A DNA stretch of 13,051 nt from an uncultured Opitutia bacterium (GTDB lineage Bacteria; Verrucomicrobiota; Verrucomicrobiia; Opitutales; UBA953): contig CAIXQT010000339.1 of the NCBI GenBank assembly GCA_903921665.1, forward strand, positions 1-13,051. The letters run 5' to 3'. Below the pieces are notes generated by a model that saw only the letters and a list, made by a program, of their open reading frames with translations, had not been told where the DNA came from and ran no database searches. Shown here piece after piece: positions 7,115-13,051 of the stretch (position 1 is the first letter of the stretch; every line of letters begins with the position of its first letter). The translations under genes were made by a program, and so were the position numbers.

Positions 7115-8031
7115 GCACGACGCTGCAGCGCGAGGGTGGTCTGACCGTGGCGCTGAGCTTGGCGGTCAACGTCCTTTTGGCCGGCGCAAAGCTGAGCGTG
7201 GGCCTCGTCGCCTCGTCGCAGGCCTTGGTCGCCGACGGTATCCACTCGCTCGTGGATATCGCCAGCGACATCGCGGCCATTATCGGCCTCAAGTTCGCCC
7301 ATCTTCCCAAGGACGACGATCACCCCTACGGGCATCATCGCTTCTCCACCTTGGCGACGATGCTCATCTCGTCGCTGGTGCTGCTCTTCTGCCTGGGCTT
7401 GGCTTGGCAGTCGTTGTCCGCGCTCGTCAGCGGGGCCGATACCGCCGCTCCCGGCATCGCGGCCGCCTGGGTCGCCGGCGGGGCATTGCTCATCAAGGAA
7501 GGTTTCTACCAGTATGCGCGACGCCAGGCCGAGCGTCTCGGATCGCGCCTCCTGATGGCCAACGCGACGGACCATCGCGCCGACGCCATCGCATCGCTGC
7601 TCGCGCTCGTCGCCGTCGTCGTCGCCAACGTGAATCCCGACTGGAAGGCCCTCGATAAGGTCGTGGGTCTCGTGCTCGCTGGTTGGCTCGGCTCCGAAGG
7701 CATCAAGCTCTTCAAGGGTGCCTGCGAGGACCTCTTGGACACCGCTCCGGCGGCGCACGTGCTGCATGACCTGAGCGAGCACATTCTCGCCGCGCCGGGA
7801 GCCAAGGGATTCCACGCGTTCCGCGCCCGCCGTCTGGGCGACCGCTTCGAGGTCGATTTCCACCTGCAGGTAGCCGAAGGCGCCACGGTCGCCGAAGGCC
7901 ATGCCATCGCGGGGCGGATCAAGTCGGACATCCTTCGTTCGCATCCCGAAGTGATCTCCGTCCTGGTGCATGTCGAGCCAGACGCGCCCGAGCATCGTAA
8001 GCAGGACGGGCACCACGGTTTCAACGCCTGA
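7111..8031 (+). CDS. Cation diffusion facilitator (CDF) family metal transporter
   Basis: A 306-aa CDF protein of normal length. The second helix has the metal site motif VADGIHSLVDIASD (H45 and D49 in HxxxD spacing, D42 and D53 nearby). The loop DDDHPYGHHR (68-77) is the family's hallmark HPYGH. The fifth helix carries ATDHRADAIAS with D154 and D158. About six hydrophobic segments lie in residues 10-200, followed by a cytosolic ferredoxin-like domain (about 215-293) ending in a His-containing tail. CDF proteins export Zn, Fe, Mn, Co or Ni against protons. The HxxxD plus DxxxD site differs from YiiP (DxxxD plus HxxxD), so the metal is left open. It starts inside the stop of the upstream membrane protein. 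Confidence 0.92.
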   Translation: MSTTLQREGGLTVALSLAVNVLLAGAKLSVGLVASSQALVADGIHSLVDIASDIAAIIGLKFAHLPKDDDHPYGHHRFSTLATMLISSLVLLFCLGLAWQSLSALVSGADTAAPGIAAAWVAGGALLIKEGFYQYARRQAERLGSRLLMANATDHRADAIASLLALVAVVVANVNPDWKALDKVVGLVLAGWLGSEGIKLFKGACEDLLDTAPAAHVLHDLSEHILAAPGAKGFHAFRARRLGDRFEVDFHLQVAEGATVAEGHAIAGRIKSDILRSHPEVISVLVHVEPDAPEHRKQDGHHGFNA

Positions 8032-8073
8032 ACGCGGGTTGCCTTCCCTGGGCGGACGGGCTTGGATGGGCCC

Positions 8074-9486
8074 ATGAGCCTACCCCGACTCTGCTTTGCA
8101 TTGCTGGTCACGGTCGTGTCCCTGATCGCCGCCCAGCCGCCGAACGTCGTCTTCATCTTCGCGGATGACCAGCGGGCCGATACCATCGCGGCTCTCGGTA
8201 ATCCCGTCATCAAGACCCCGAACCTCGATCGGCTCGTGAAGCGTGGCGTCGCCTTTACTCGCGCGTACATGCAGGGCGGCAATCAGGGCGCGACCTGTGT
8301 GCCCTCGCGCGCGATGCTGCTCTCCGGTCGCTCGTTGGCGCAGATCGACGAGAGGCTGCTAAAGCACGCTACCTGGCCGCACGCCTTCGGTGAAGCCGGC
8401 TATGCGACCTTCGCCACGGGTAAGTGGCATAACGGCCCGCCCTCGATCCCGAAGTCCTTCCAGCAGGCCAAGGCGCTCTTCGTCGGCGGCATGGCTAACC
8501 CTCTGAAGGCTCCGACCAGCGACATGCTGCCGACGGGTAAGCTGACCCCGGCGAAAATCTCTCCGAAGCACCTCTGTGAAGAGGCCACCGACGAGACTCT
8601 CGCGTTCCTGAAGTCGCAGGAGGGCAAGCAGCCTTTTTTCTCTTACCTGGCCTTCGACGGTCCGCATGACCCGCACATCGTGCCGGAAGGGTTTCCGGTC
8701 GATTATGCGCCCGCCTCGATCCCGCTGCCGCCGAACTTCCTGCCGCAGCATCCTTTCGATAACGGCGAGATGGTCATCCGCGATGAGCAGCTACTGCCCT
8801 GGCCCCGCAAGCAGGCCGACATCCAGACGATGCTGGCCGAGTATTACCGTTACATCTCGTTCCTCGACGTCCAGGTCGGCCGCGTCCTCGACGCCGTCGA
8901 CGCCTCGCCCTACGCCGCCAATACGATCATCGTCTTCGCCGCGGATTCCGGCGTGGCCCGCGGTTCGCACGGGCTCATCGGTAAGCAGAACTTGTACGAG
9001 CACTCCATGCGCGTGCCGCTGATCGTCGCCGGACCCGGCATCGCTGCCGACAAGCGCAGCGAGGCGCTGTGCTACCTCTTCGACGTCCTGCCTACGCTCG
9101 GCAAGCTCTGCGGCGTCACCGCTCCGTCGGGTTCCAACGGAAGCGAGTTCACCGCCGTGCTCAAGAATCCGTCCCAGCCCGCCCGCCCGTTCCTGATGTT
9201 CGGTTACAAGACCATCCAGAAGGCGCTCAACGACGGACGCTGGAAGCTGATCCGCTACCCGCACGTCGACCGCACCCAGCTTTTCGACCTGCAGTCCGAT
9301 CCTCATGAAACCAAGGACCTGTCCGGCGATCCTGCTCAGGCCGAGCGTATCCAGGCCATGCTCGCCAAGCTCGGTGCCGAGATGAAGGCCGACGGCGATA
9401 ACGACCCGCTGACCGCCGCGAAGCTCCTTCCTGCCGACTGGAAAGCCCCGACCAAGCTGCCCAAGCCCGGGCAGAAGGGATACTAA
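8074..9486 (+). CDS. Exported sulfatase (S1 family, formylglycine type)
   Basis: A 470-aa type I sulfatase. Residues 1-20 are a signal peptide (FALLVTVVSLIAA) and the mature protein opens with PNVVFIFADDQRAD, giving metal ligands D31 and D32. The sulfatase signature is CVPSRAMLLSGR with C75, the cysteine converted to formylglycine. ATGKWH, FDGPHDPH and GSHGLIGKQNLYEHSMRVP follow in the usual order. Near residue 291 the metal-binding pair reads D291-S292, where DN or DH is common. The family cleaves sulfate esters, often from algal or host polysaccharides, after export. The substrate cannot be told from sequence. ATG 8074 is chosen over TTG 8062 because it places the signal peptide normally. 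No sulfatase-maturing enzyme is in the window. Confidence 0.93.
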   Translation: MSLPRLCFALLVTVVSLIAAQPPNVVFIFADDQRADTIAALGNPVIKTPNLDRLVKRGVAFTRAYMQGGNQGATCVPSRAMLLSGRSLAQIDERLLKHATWPHAFGEAGYATFATGKWHNGPPSIPKSFQQAKALFVGGMANPLKAPTSDMLPTGKLTPAKISPKHLCEEATDETLAFLKSQEGKQPFFSYLAFDGPHDPHIVPEGFPVDYAPASIPLPPNFLPQHPFDNGEMVIRDEQLLPWPRKQADIQTMLAEYYRYISFLDVQVGRVLDAVDASPYAANTIIVFAADSGVARGSHGLIGKQNLYEHSMRVPLIVAGPGIAADKRSEALCYLFDVLPTLGKLCGVTAPSGSNGSEFTAVLKNPSQPARPFLMFGYKTIQKALNDGRWKLIRYPHVDRTQLFDLQSDPHETKDLSGDPAQAERIQAMLAKLGAEMKADGDNDPLTAAKLLPADWKAPTKLPKPGQKGY

Positions 9487-9558
9487 GCAGGGCTAGGGGT
9501 AGGGCCAGGGATAGGGCTAGTAAGGGTGAAGCCAAGCTAGTCCTGGTTCTAGCCCTCC
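9487..9558. repeat. NNAGGG/CCCTNN hexamer array forming an imperfect hairpin (copy 1)
   Basis: Five hexamers in exact phase run from 9487 to 9516: GCAGGG, CTAGGG, GTAGGG, CCAGGG, ATAGGG. CTAG and TAAGGG follow. The right arm (9537-9556) reads CTAGTCCTGGTTCTAGCCCT. Its reverse complement matches the left arm (AGGGCTAG...CCAGG...CTAG) if two hexamers bulge out. The element fills the gap between the convergent sulfatase and RluD-family genes, so it may end transcription from both sides, though it has no T-run of the intrinsic terminator kind. A related copy lies at 12276-12366. Confidence 0.6.
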
Positions 9559-9568
9559 TTCTTCTCGC

Positions 9569-10687
9569 TTACGCGGGAAGAAGGTAGGGTTTACGGCCGA
9601 ACTTCTTCGCCAGCCATTCCTTGAGCTCCAAGAAGTCCTTCGGCGGCTCGACGGTGATCGTGAGCGGTTTGCCAGTCTGCGGGTGGGTCAGGGTCAGCTT
9701 ATGGGCGTGGAGCATCACGCGGGGCATGGGCCAGCCGGTGTAGCTCGGGACATCGAACTTACCGTAGGTACGGTCGCCGAGGATCGGGTGCGTGATGTGC
9801 GCGAGGTGGACGCGGATCTGGTGCGTGCGGCCGGTGTGCGGGAAGGCGCGGACGAGCGCGGCTTCGACGCCGTACTTTTCTTCGACGCGCCAATCGGTGA
9901 TGGCTTCGCGGCCGTCTTCGCGGACGGCCATGCGCACGCGGACGGTGCGGTGGCGGTCGATGCTGGCGTTGATGACGCCGGAGAGCAGGCGAGGGGCTTT
10001 GTCGACCAGCGCCAGATATTCTTTCTTCGCGGTACGTTCGGCGAACTGCGCGACGAGCGCGTGGTAGGCCTTGTCGGTCTTCGCGAGCACGATGACGCCG
10101 GAGGTTTCGCGGTCGAGGCGATGGACGACGCCGGGGCGAGGCGCGCCGCCGGCCGGGGCGAGCTTGCCCTTGGTGTAATGCAGGAGGCCGTGGACGATCG
10201 AGACCTCGTCGGAACCTTGGACCGGGTGCGTAAGCAGGCCGGCGGGTTTGTTGACGGCGATGATGTGCGCGTCTTCGAAGAGGACCTCGATGGACATCTT
10301 GACCGGCCGGGCAGTGGGCTCGCCGGGGGAGGGAAGCGCGACTTCGATGGCGTCGCCGGGGTTGAGCACCGTACGGCGGTCGGCAGGTTGGCCGTTGACC
10401 TTGACCATGCCGAGGTCGAGGGCCTTCTGCACGCGCGAGCGGCTCACGCCTTCGAGCAGCGTCGCGACGACCTTGTCGGCGCGGGCGGGTTCGAACTCGC
10501 TCGGGATGCGCGTCTTGACGATCTCATCCGGACGAAGCTCTTCGATCGGCGCCTTGGCGGGACGCGCCGCGTAGGGCACGTGCGGGGCGGGCTTGTCCTT
10601 GCGCTTGAGCGCCTTGGCCGTGCGGGCCTGAGGGCGGGAGCCGAGACGCTTGGGCTGGGCCTTCTTCGGCTTTTTTTGGTTGGCCAT
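9569..10687 (-). CDS. RluD/RluA-family 23S rRNA-type pseudouridine synthase
   Basis: A 372-aa protein. An S4 RNA-binding domain lies at about residues 66-115 (ADKVVATLLEGVSRSRVQKA ... VKVNG). The RluA-type catalytic domain has HRLDRETSG with catalytic D192, NKPAGLLTHP upstream and RTHQIRVHLA downstream. The enzyme isomerises uridine to pseudouridine in RNA; RluD acts on 23S helix 69, RluC elsewhere, and sequence alone does not decide. The first 60 residues are an extra Lys/Arg/Pro-rich tail, longer than in E. coli RluD, and probably help RNA binding. ATG 10687 is the only early Met; the next is inside the S4 domain. The upstream aminopeptidase stop is 1 nt away, so they are almost certainly co-transcribed. 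Confidence 0.92.
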   Translation of the reverse strand: MANQKKPKKAQPKRLGSRPQARTAKALKRKDKPAPHVPYAARPAKAPIEELRPDEIVKTRIPSEFEPARADKVVATLLEGVSRSRVQKALDLGMVKVNGQPADRRTVLNPGDAIEVALPSPGEPTARPVKMSIEVLFEDAHIIAVNKPAGLLTHPVQGSDEVSIVHGLLHYTKGKLAPAGGAPRPGVVHRLDRETSGVIVLAKTDKAYHALVAQFAERTAKKEYLALVDKAPRLLSGVINASIDRHRTVRVRMAVREDGREAITDWRVEEKYGVEAALVRAFPHTGRTHQIRVHLAHITHPILGDRTYGKFDVPSYTGWPMPRVMLHAHKLTLTHPQTGKPLTITVEPPKDFLELKEWLAKKFGRKPYLLPA

Positions 10688-10688
10688 G

Positions 10689-11807
10689 TTATTTGGCCTT
10701 ACCGAGGAGGTATGCGGGATTCAATTTTTGGAGGGGCTTGGGAAGGAAAAGGCCGTCTTTGCGGATCGTCTGACCGTCGAAACGGATCTCACCGCCGCCA
10801 TATTCGGGGCGCTGGATGCAGACCATGTCCCAGTGAATGGACGAATGGTTGCCGTTGTCGGTGGTCTCGTAGCACTTGCCGGGCGTGAAGTGGAAGGAGC
10901 CCGCGATCTTCTCGTCGAACAGGATGTCCTGCATCGGATTGAGGATGTGCGGATTGAAGCCGATCGCGAACTCGCCGATGAAGCGGGCGCCGCCGTCGGT
11001 ATCGAGGATCTCGTTCAGGCGCTTGGTGTTGTTCGAGGTGGCCTCGACGATCTTGCCTTTGCGGAAGACCAGGCGGATGTTCTCGAACGAGACGCCTTGG
11101 TAGATGGTCGCACAGTTGTACTGCAGCACGCCGTTGACGGAGTCCTTGATCGGGGCGGTGAAGACCTCGCCGTCGGGGATGTTATATTCGCCGCCGCAGG
11201 GGATGGCGTTCATGCCCTTGATGTTGAATTTCAGGTCCGTGCCGGGGCCCACGATATGGACCTCGTCGGTCTTCATCATCGCCTGCTTCAGGGCTTCCAT
11301 GCCGGGAATCATCCGGGAGTAGTCGAGCGTGCAGACACGGAAATAGAAGTCGGCGAAGGCTTCGGTGCTCATCTTGGCCTGCTGGGCCATCGACGAGGTC
11401 GGCCAGCGGAGGACGACCCACTTGGTCTTGTTGACGCGGTGGTCGAGGACGGGGCGCATGAGCTCGCCGTTGAGTTTGGCCTGGGTAGCCGGGATGTCGC
11501 TGCCTTCGAAGATATTATCCGAGCCCCGCACGGCGATGTAGGCCTGCATCTTCTTCATGCGGGCGAGCTCGTGGTCGGCGGCCAGTTTGAACTGTTCCTT
11601 GGTGCCGCCCTTGACCATCTCGCGGCCGACGCGGGCCTTGTGCAGGTTGACCATCGGGGTGGCGCCGCGTTCGCGGGCGGCCCGGATCAGGGCGATGACG
11701 AAGTCCTCGGGGACGTCGTGGGCGTCGATGAGCACGCTCTCCCCCTTCTTGAGGCGGGTCGAGAAACCGCAGAGCACGTCGGCGAGCTTTCCGTAGCGAG
11801 GATCCAT
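10689..11807 (-). CDS. M29 family aminopeptidase (AmpS/AmpT type)
   Basis: A 372-aa metallopeptidase of the M29 (thermophilic aminopeptidase) family. Likely metal ligands are E214 (IPDGEVFTAP), E279 (FIGEFAIGFNP), H306 and Y313, and H325/D327 (HSSIHWD). The 7-residue H-to-Y spacing and the HxD pair match AmpT from Thermus as I remember it. The N-terminus (LADVLCGFSTRLKKGESVLI) is also typical. It removes N-terminal residues from peptides in the cytosol with two divalent metals. The open frame continues upstream to 12137, but ATG 11807 is chosen because the extra 110 residues would be antisense to the TPR gene and have no family match. It is first in a two-gene unit with the RluD-family gene. 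Confidence 0.92.
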   Translation of the reverse strand: MDPRYGKLADVLCGFSTRLKKGESVLIDAHDVPEDFVIALIRAARERGATPMVNLHKARVGREMVKGGTKEQFKLAADHELARMKKMQAYIAVRGSDNIFEGSDIPATQAKLNGELMRPVLDHRVNKTKWVVLRWPTSSMAQQAKMSTEAFADFYFRVCTLDYSRMIPGMEALKQAMMKTDEVHIVGPGTDLKFNIKGMNAIPCGGEYNIPDGEVFTAPIKDSVNGVLQYNCATIYQGVSFENIRLVFRKGKIVEATSNNTKRLNEILDTDGGARFIGEFAIGFNPHILNPMQDILFDEKIAGSFHFTPGKCYETTDNGNHSSIHWDMVCIQRPEYGGGEIRFDGQTIRKDGLFLPKPLQKLNPAYLLGKAK

Positions 11808-11842
11808 GATGCGGTTAAGTTGCGACCCCCTCGGTCCCTTTC

Positions 11843-11863
11843 CAAGCGTGAAAGGAGCGCTTG
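11843..11863. repeat. Perfect 6-bp inverted repeat between divergent genes
   Basis: CAAGCG at 11843-11848 and CGCTTG at 11858-11863 are separated by 9 nt. The site is in the 87-nt region between the divergent aminopeptidase and TPR genes. It could be an operator shared by both promoters or a chance match. No clear -35/-10 pair was found on either strand here. Confidence 0.3.
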
Positions 11864-11894
11864 CGATGCCGTGGGCTCCACGCACCTTGTCCGC

Positions 11895-12269
11895 ATGTCC
11901 GAACCTTCGCCCCACGCGCGTGCCCTTGCCTTGGCGGAGGAGGCTGCGTTCGACTTCGCGATGGGCGAAGAGTCGGCCGCTTTGGCGAAGCTGCAGGCGG
12001 CGGTGGCCGCCGACCCGGCTTGCTTCGAGGCTTGGCTCGCCAAGGCGGAGGTCCACTTCGCTTCGGGTCAGTACGACGAGGCTCTGGCTGCCGGCGAACA
12101 AGCCCTCGCGCTTCGCCCGAAGGATATCCATATCCACACGTCAATGTCCCGTATCTGGATGGAGCGGGGAGATAAGGCCAAGGCCGAGCACCACGGCGCC
12201 CAGGCGCGTATCCTTGGTTGGGGAGATCAGCTTAAGGAACCCGAAGGCAAGCAGCCGGGGGAGCTCTGA
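11895..12269 (+). CDS. Small TPR-repeat protein
   Basis: A 124-aa helical protein with about three tetratricopeptide units, roughly residues 12-43, 44-77 and 78-111. They show A-x3-F-A...E-x2-AL and FEAWLAKAEVHFASGQYDEA patterns, with A, G, Y and A at TPR positions. Such proteins act as binding scaffolds; no partner can be named. ATG 11895 follows the divergent intergenic region; the frame is open far upstream, but that part is antisense to the M29 gene and is not used. There is no signal peptide, so it is cytosolic. A hexamer-repeat hairpin begins a few bases after its stop. Confidence 0.8.
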   Translation: MSEPSPHARALALAEEAAFDFAMGEESAALAKLQAAVAADPACFEAWLAKAEVHFASGQYDEALAAGEQALALRPKDIHIHTSMSRIWMERGDKAKAEHHGAQARILGWGDQLKEPEGKQPGEL

Positions 12270-12275
12270 GCAGCG

Positions 12276-12366
12276 CCAGGGCTAGAGCCTGGGCTAGGGC
12301 TGGTTCGAGCAGGGGGACTGTTTGGTCTGCCCCTGGCCCTAGCTCTAGCCCTGGCCCTAGCCCTGC
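12276..12366. repeat. NNAGGG/CCCTNN hexamer array forming an imperfect hairpin (copy 2)
   Basis: The left arm (12276-12299) reads CCAGGG, CTAGAG, CCTGGG, CTAGGG. The right arm (12331-12366) is six in-phase hexamers: CCCTGG, CCCTAG, CTCTAG, CCCTGG, CCCTAG, CCCTGC. The arms are complementary over most of their length with a roughly 30-nt loop (12300-12330). It starts 6 nt after the TPR stop, as a terminator would, but has no T-run. It shares unit, layout and CTAG richness with the copy at 9487-9558. Confidence 0.65.
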
Positions 12367-12379
12367 GTTCCCGTTGTCT

Positions 12380-12397
12380 CACCCTGTGACACCCTGT
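12380..12397. repeat. Direct repeat CACCCTGT with 10-bp period in the groES leader
   Basis: CACCCTGT occurs at 12380-12387 and again at 12390-12397, exactly 10 bp apart, so both copies face the same side of the helix. It is about 100-120 bp upstream of the -24/-12 candidate, a distance at which sigma-54 enhancer proteins often bind. No known regulator consensus was matched. Confidence 0.3.
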
Positions 12398-12431
12398 CCC
12401 GAGCAAAATAGGGAACAATGGCTCATTTGGG

Positions 12432-12453
12432 GGGTCTTGGAGGCCTCAGACCC
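12432..12453. other. Small hairpin in the groES upstream region
   Basis: GGGTCT at 12432-12437 pairs with AGACCC at 12448-12453 around a 10-nt loop that itself contains AGGCCT. No T-run follows on the + strand, so it is not a clear terminator for the TPR gene. Confidence 0.25.
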
Positions 12454-12498
12454 GAGAAAAACCCCTAAATCGTTTGCTAAACCTCAGTAAAACGGCTT

Positions 12499-12514
12499 TG
12501 GCATCTGTTCTGCA
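12499..12514 (+). promoter_or_regulatory. Candidate sigma-54 (-24/-12) promoter of groESL
   Basis: TGGCATCTGTTCTGCA fits the sigma-54 pattern TGGCACGNNNNTTGCW except at three positions, with GG and GC 12 bp apart as required. Transcription would start near 12525, giving a leader of about 36 nt before groES. TTGGCA here could also be a -35 box, but no -10 lies 17 bp downstream. No CIRCE element (TTAGCACTC-N9-GAGTGCTAA) is present. Confidence 0.4.
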
Positions 12515-12560
12515 ATCTCCCCAACGTCCTCAAGGATATACCTCTACCCAAATACCCACC

Positions 12561-12866
12561 ATGGCCAAAAATAACAAACCCAGCGTCAAGCCCCTCGGCG
12601 ACCGCGTCCTCCTCCAGCGCATCGAAGAGGCCGAAGAAATCAAGGGCGGCATCATCATCCCTGACTCCGCCAAGGAGAAGCCGCAGGAAGCCAAGGTCAT
12701 TGCCCTCGGCACCGGCGCCCTCGACAAGGATGGCAAGAAAGTCGCCTTCAACGTCAAGCTCGGCGACAAGGTCCTCGTCGGCAAGTACGCCGGCACCGAA
12801 GTGAAGCTCGACGAAGTGATCTACCTTCTCCTCCGCGAAGAAGAGATCCTCGCCGTCATCGAATAA
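12561..12866 (+). CDS. groES: Co-chaperonin GroES
   Basis: A 101-aa GroES/Cpn10. KPLGDRVLLQRIEEAEEIKG is the family signature, and GGIIIPDSAKEKPQEAKV forms the mobile loop that docks on GroEL. The YLLLREEEILAVIE end is typical. It caps the GroEL ring so that proteins can fold inside. The open frame continues upstream to 12474, but ATG 12561 gives the normal N-terminus, after a few extra residues (AKNNKPS). The leader AATACCCACC has no Shine-Dalgarno sequence despite the high expression expected. groEL follows after 30 nt in the standard operon order. Confidence 0.97.
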   Translation: MAKNNKPSVKPLGDRVLLQRIEEAEEIKGGIIIPDSAKEKPQEAKVIALGTGALDKDGKKVAFNVKLGDKVLVGKYAGTEVKLDEVIYLLLREEEILAVIE

Positions 12867-12896
12867 TCTCCCTCCCAACTCTCAAACCACACCACT

Positions 12897-13051
12897 ATGT
12901 CCAAGAAGCAGATTCTGTTCGACGAAGCCGCCCGCCGCAAGGTGCTCAATGGCGTCTCCATCCTCGCCCGCGCCGTCAAGGTCACCCTCGGTCCCAAGGG
13001 CCGCAATGTGATGATCGACAAGAAGTTCGGCGCCCCGAAGGTCACCAAGGA
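12897..13051 (+). CDS. groEL: Chaperonin GroEL, N-terminal part
   Basis: The first 51 codons of groEL before the window ends. MSKKQILFDEAARRKVLNGV is the usual N-terminus and VTLGPKGRNVMIDK (about residues 29-42) is part of the ATP-binding equatorial domain. It forms the double-ring folding chamber with GroES. The leader between groES and this ATG (CAAACCACACCACT before ATG) again lacks a Shine-Dalgarno sequence. The rest of the gene lies to the right. Confidence 0.97.
   Translation, partial: MSKKQILFDEAARRKVLNGVSILARAVKVTLGPKGRNVMIDKKFGAPKVTK

Noticed and set aside
9683..10888. 401-aa + strand frame opposite the RluD-family gene
   Set aside because: Low-complexity antisense shadow; the - strand frame carries HRLDRETSG and an S4 domain.
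10650..11894. Long + strand open frame running into the TPR gene
   Set aside because: The part before 11895 is antisense to the M29 and RluD-family genes and has no recognisable domain; only the TPR end is real.
11808..12137. N-terminal extension of the M29 aminopeptidase
   Set aside because: The extra 110 residues match nothing in the family and are antisense to the TPR gene; ATG 11807 gives the standard N-terminus.
9487..12366. Hexamer arrays considered as a CRISPR array or telomere-like repeat
   Set aside because: There are no constant repeats with unique spacers, and the arrays are short, internal and form inverted arms.
12400..12560. CIRCE/HrcA operator before groES
   Set aside because: No TTAGCACTC/GAGTGCTAA match; the nearest dyad (CGTTT at 12471, AAACG at 12490) is weak and has the wrong sequence.

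Overview
The window is GC-rich chromosomal DNA with tightly packed genes, and nothing in it suggests a plasmid, phage or insertion sequence. The best guess for the source is a Verrucomicrobiota-type bacterium, possibly Opitutales-like. This is an inference from several things: the mix of a secreted FGly sulfatase, an M29 aminopeptidase and groESL; small secreted proteins of unfamiliar type; and start codons mostly without Shine-Dalgarno sequences. No rRNA or other phylogenetic marker is present to settle it.

Left part, + strand (1-4127). The window opens inside the 3' end of a CysJ-like flavoprotein reductase gene. A fatty acid synthesis cluster follows: fabG, acpP and fabF, the last starting at TTG. 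Two small secreted proteins come next, 3 nt apart. They are related to each other, and each pairs a segment resembling the core of a secretin beta-domain with a segment resembling the GspC/PilP homology region. This pair is the most unusual coding content here.

Middle, - strand (4132-6373). Four genes lie head to tail with gaps of 4, 5 and 19 nt: a hotdog thioesterase, a glyoxalase II-like MBL hydrolase, an unrecognised 170-aa protein and a double cupin of ChrR type. They are probably one operon.

Middle, + strand (6461-9486). A single-pass membrane protein of unknown function overlaps a cation diffusion facilitator by ATGA. An exported sulfatase follows.

Right part. An RluD-family pseudouridine synthase and an M29 aminopeptidase lie on the - strand (9569-11807), 1 nt apart. 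A small TPR protein is divergent from them (11895-12269). groES and the 5' end of groEL follow on the + strand. The groES leader has a sequence matching the spacing of a sigma-54 -24/-12 promoter, and no CIRCE element.

Two intergenic regions (9487-9558 and 12276-12366) hold arrays of degenerate hexamers (NNAGGG on one arm, CCCTNN on the other). The arms can fold into long imperfect hairpins and are very rich in CTAG. They look like members of one repeat family sitting at gene ends.
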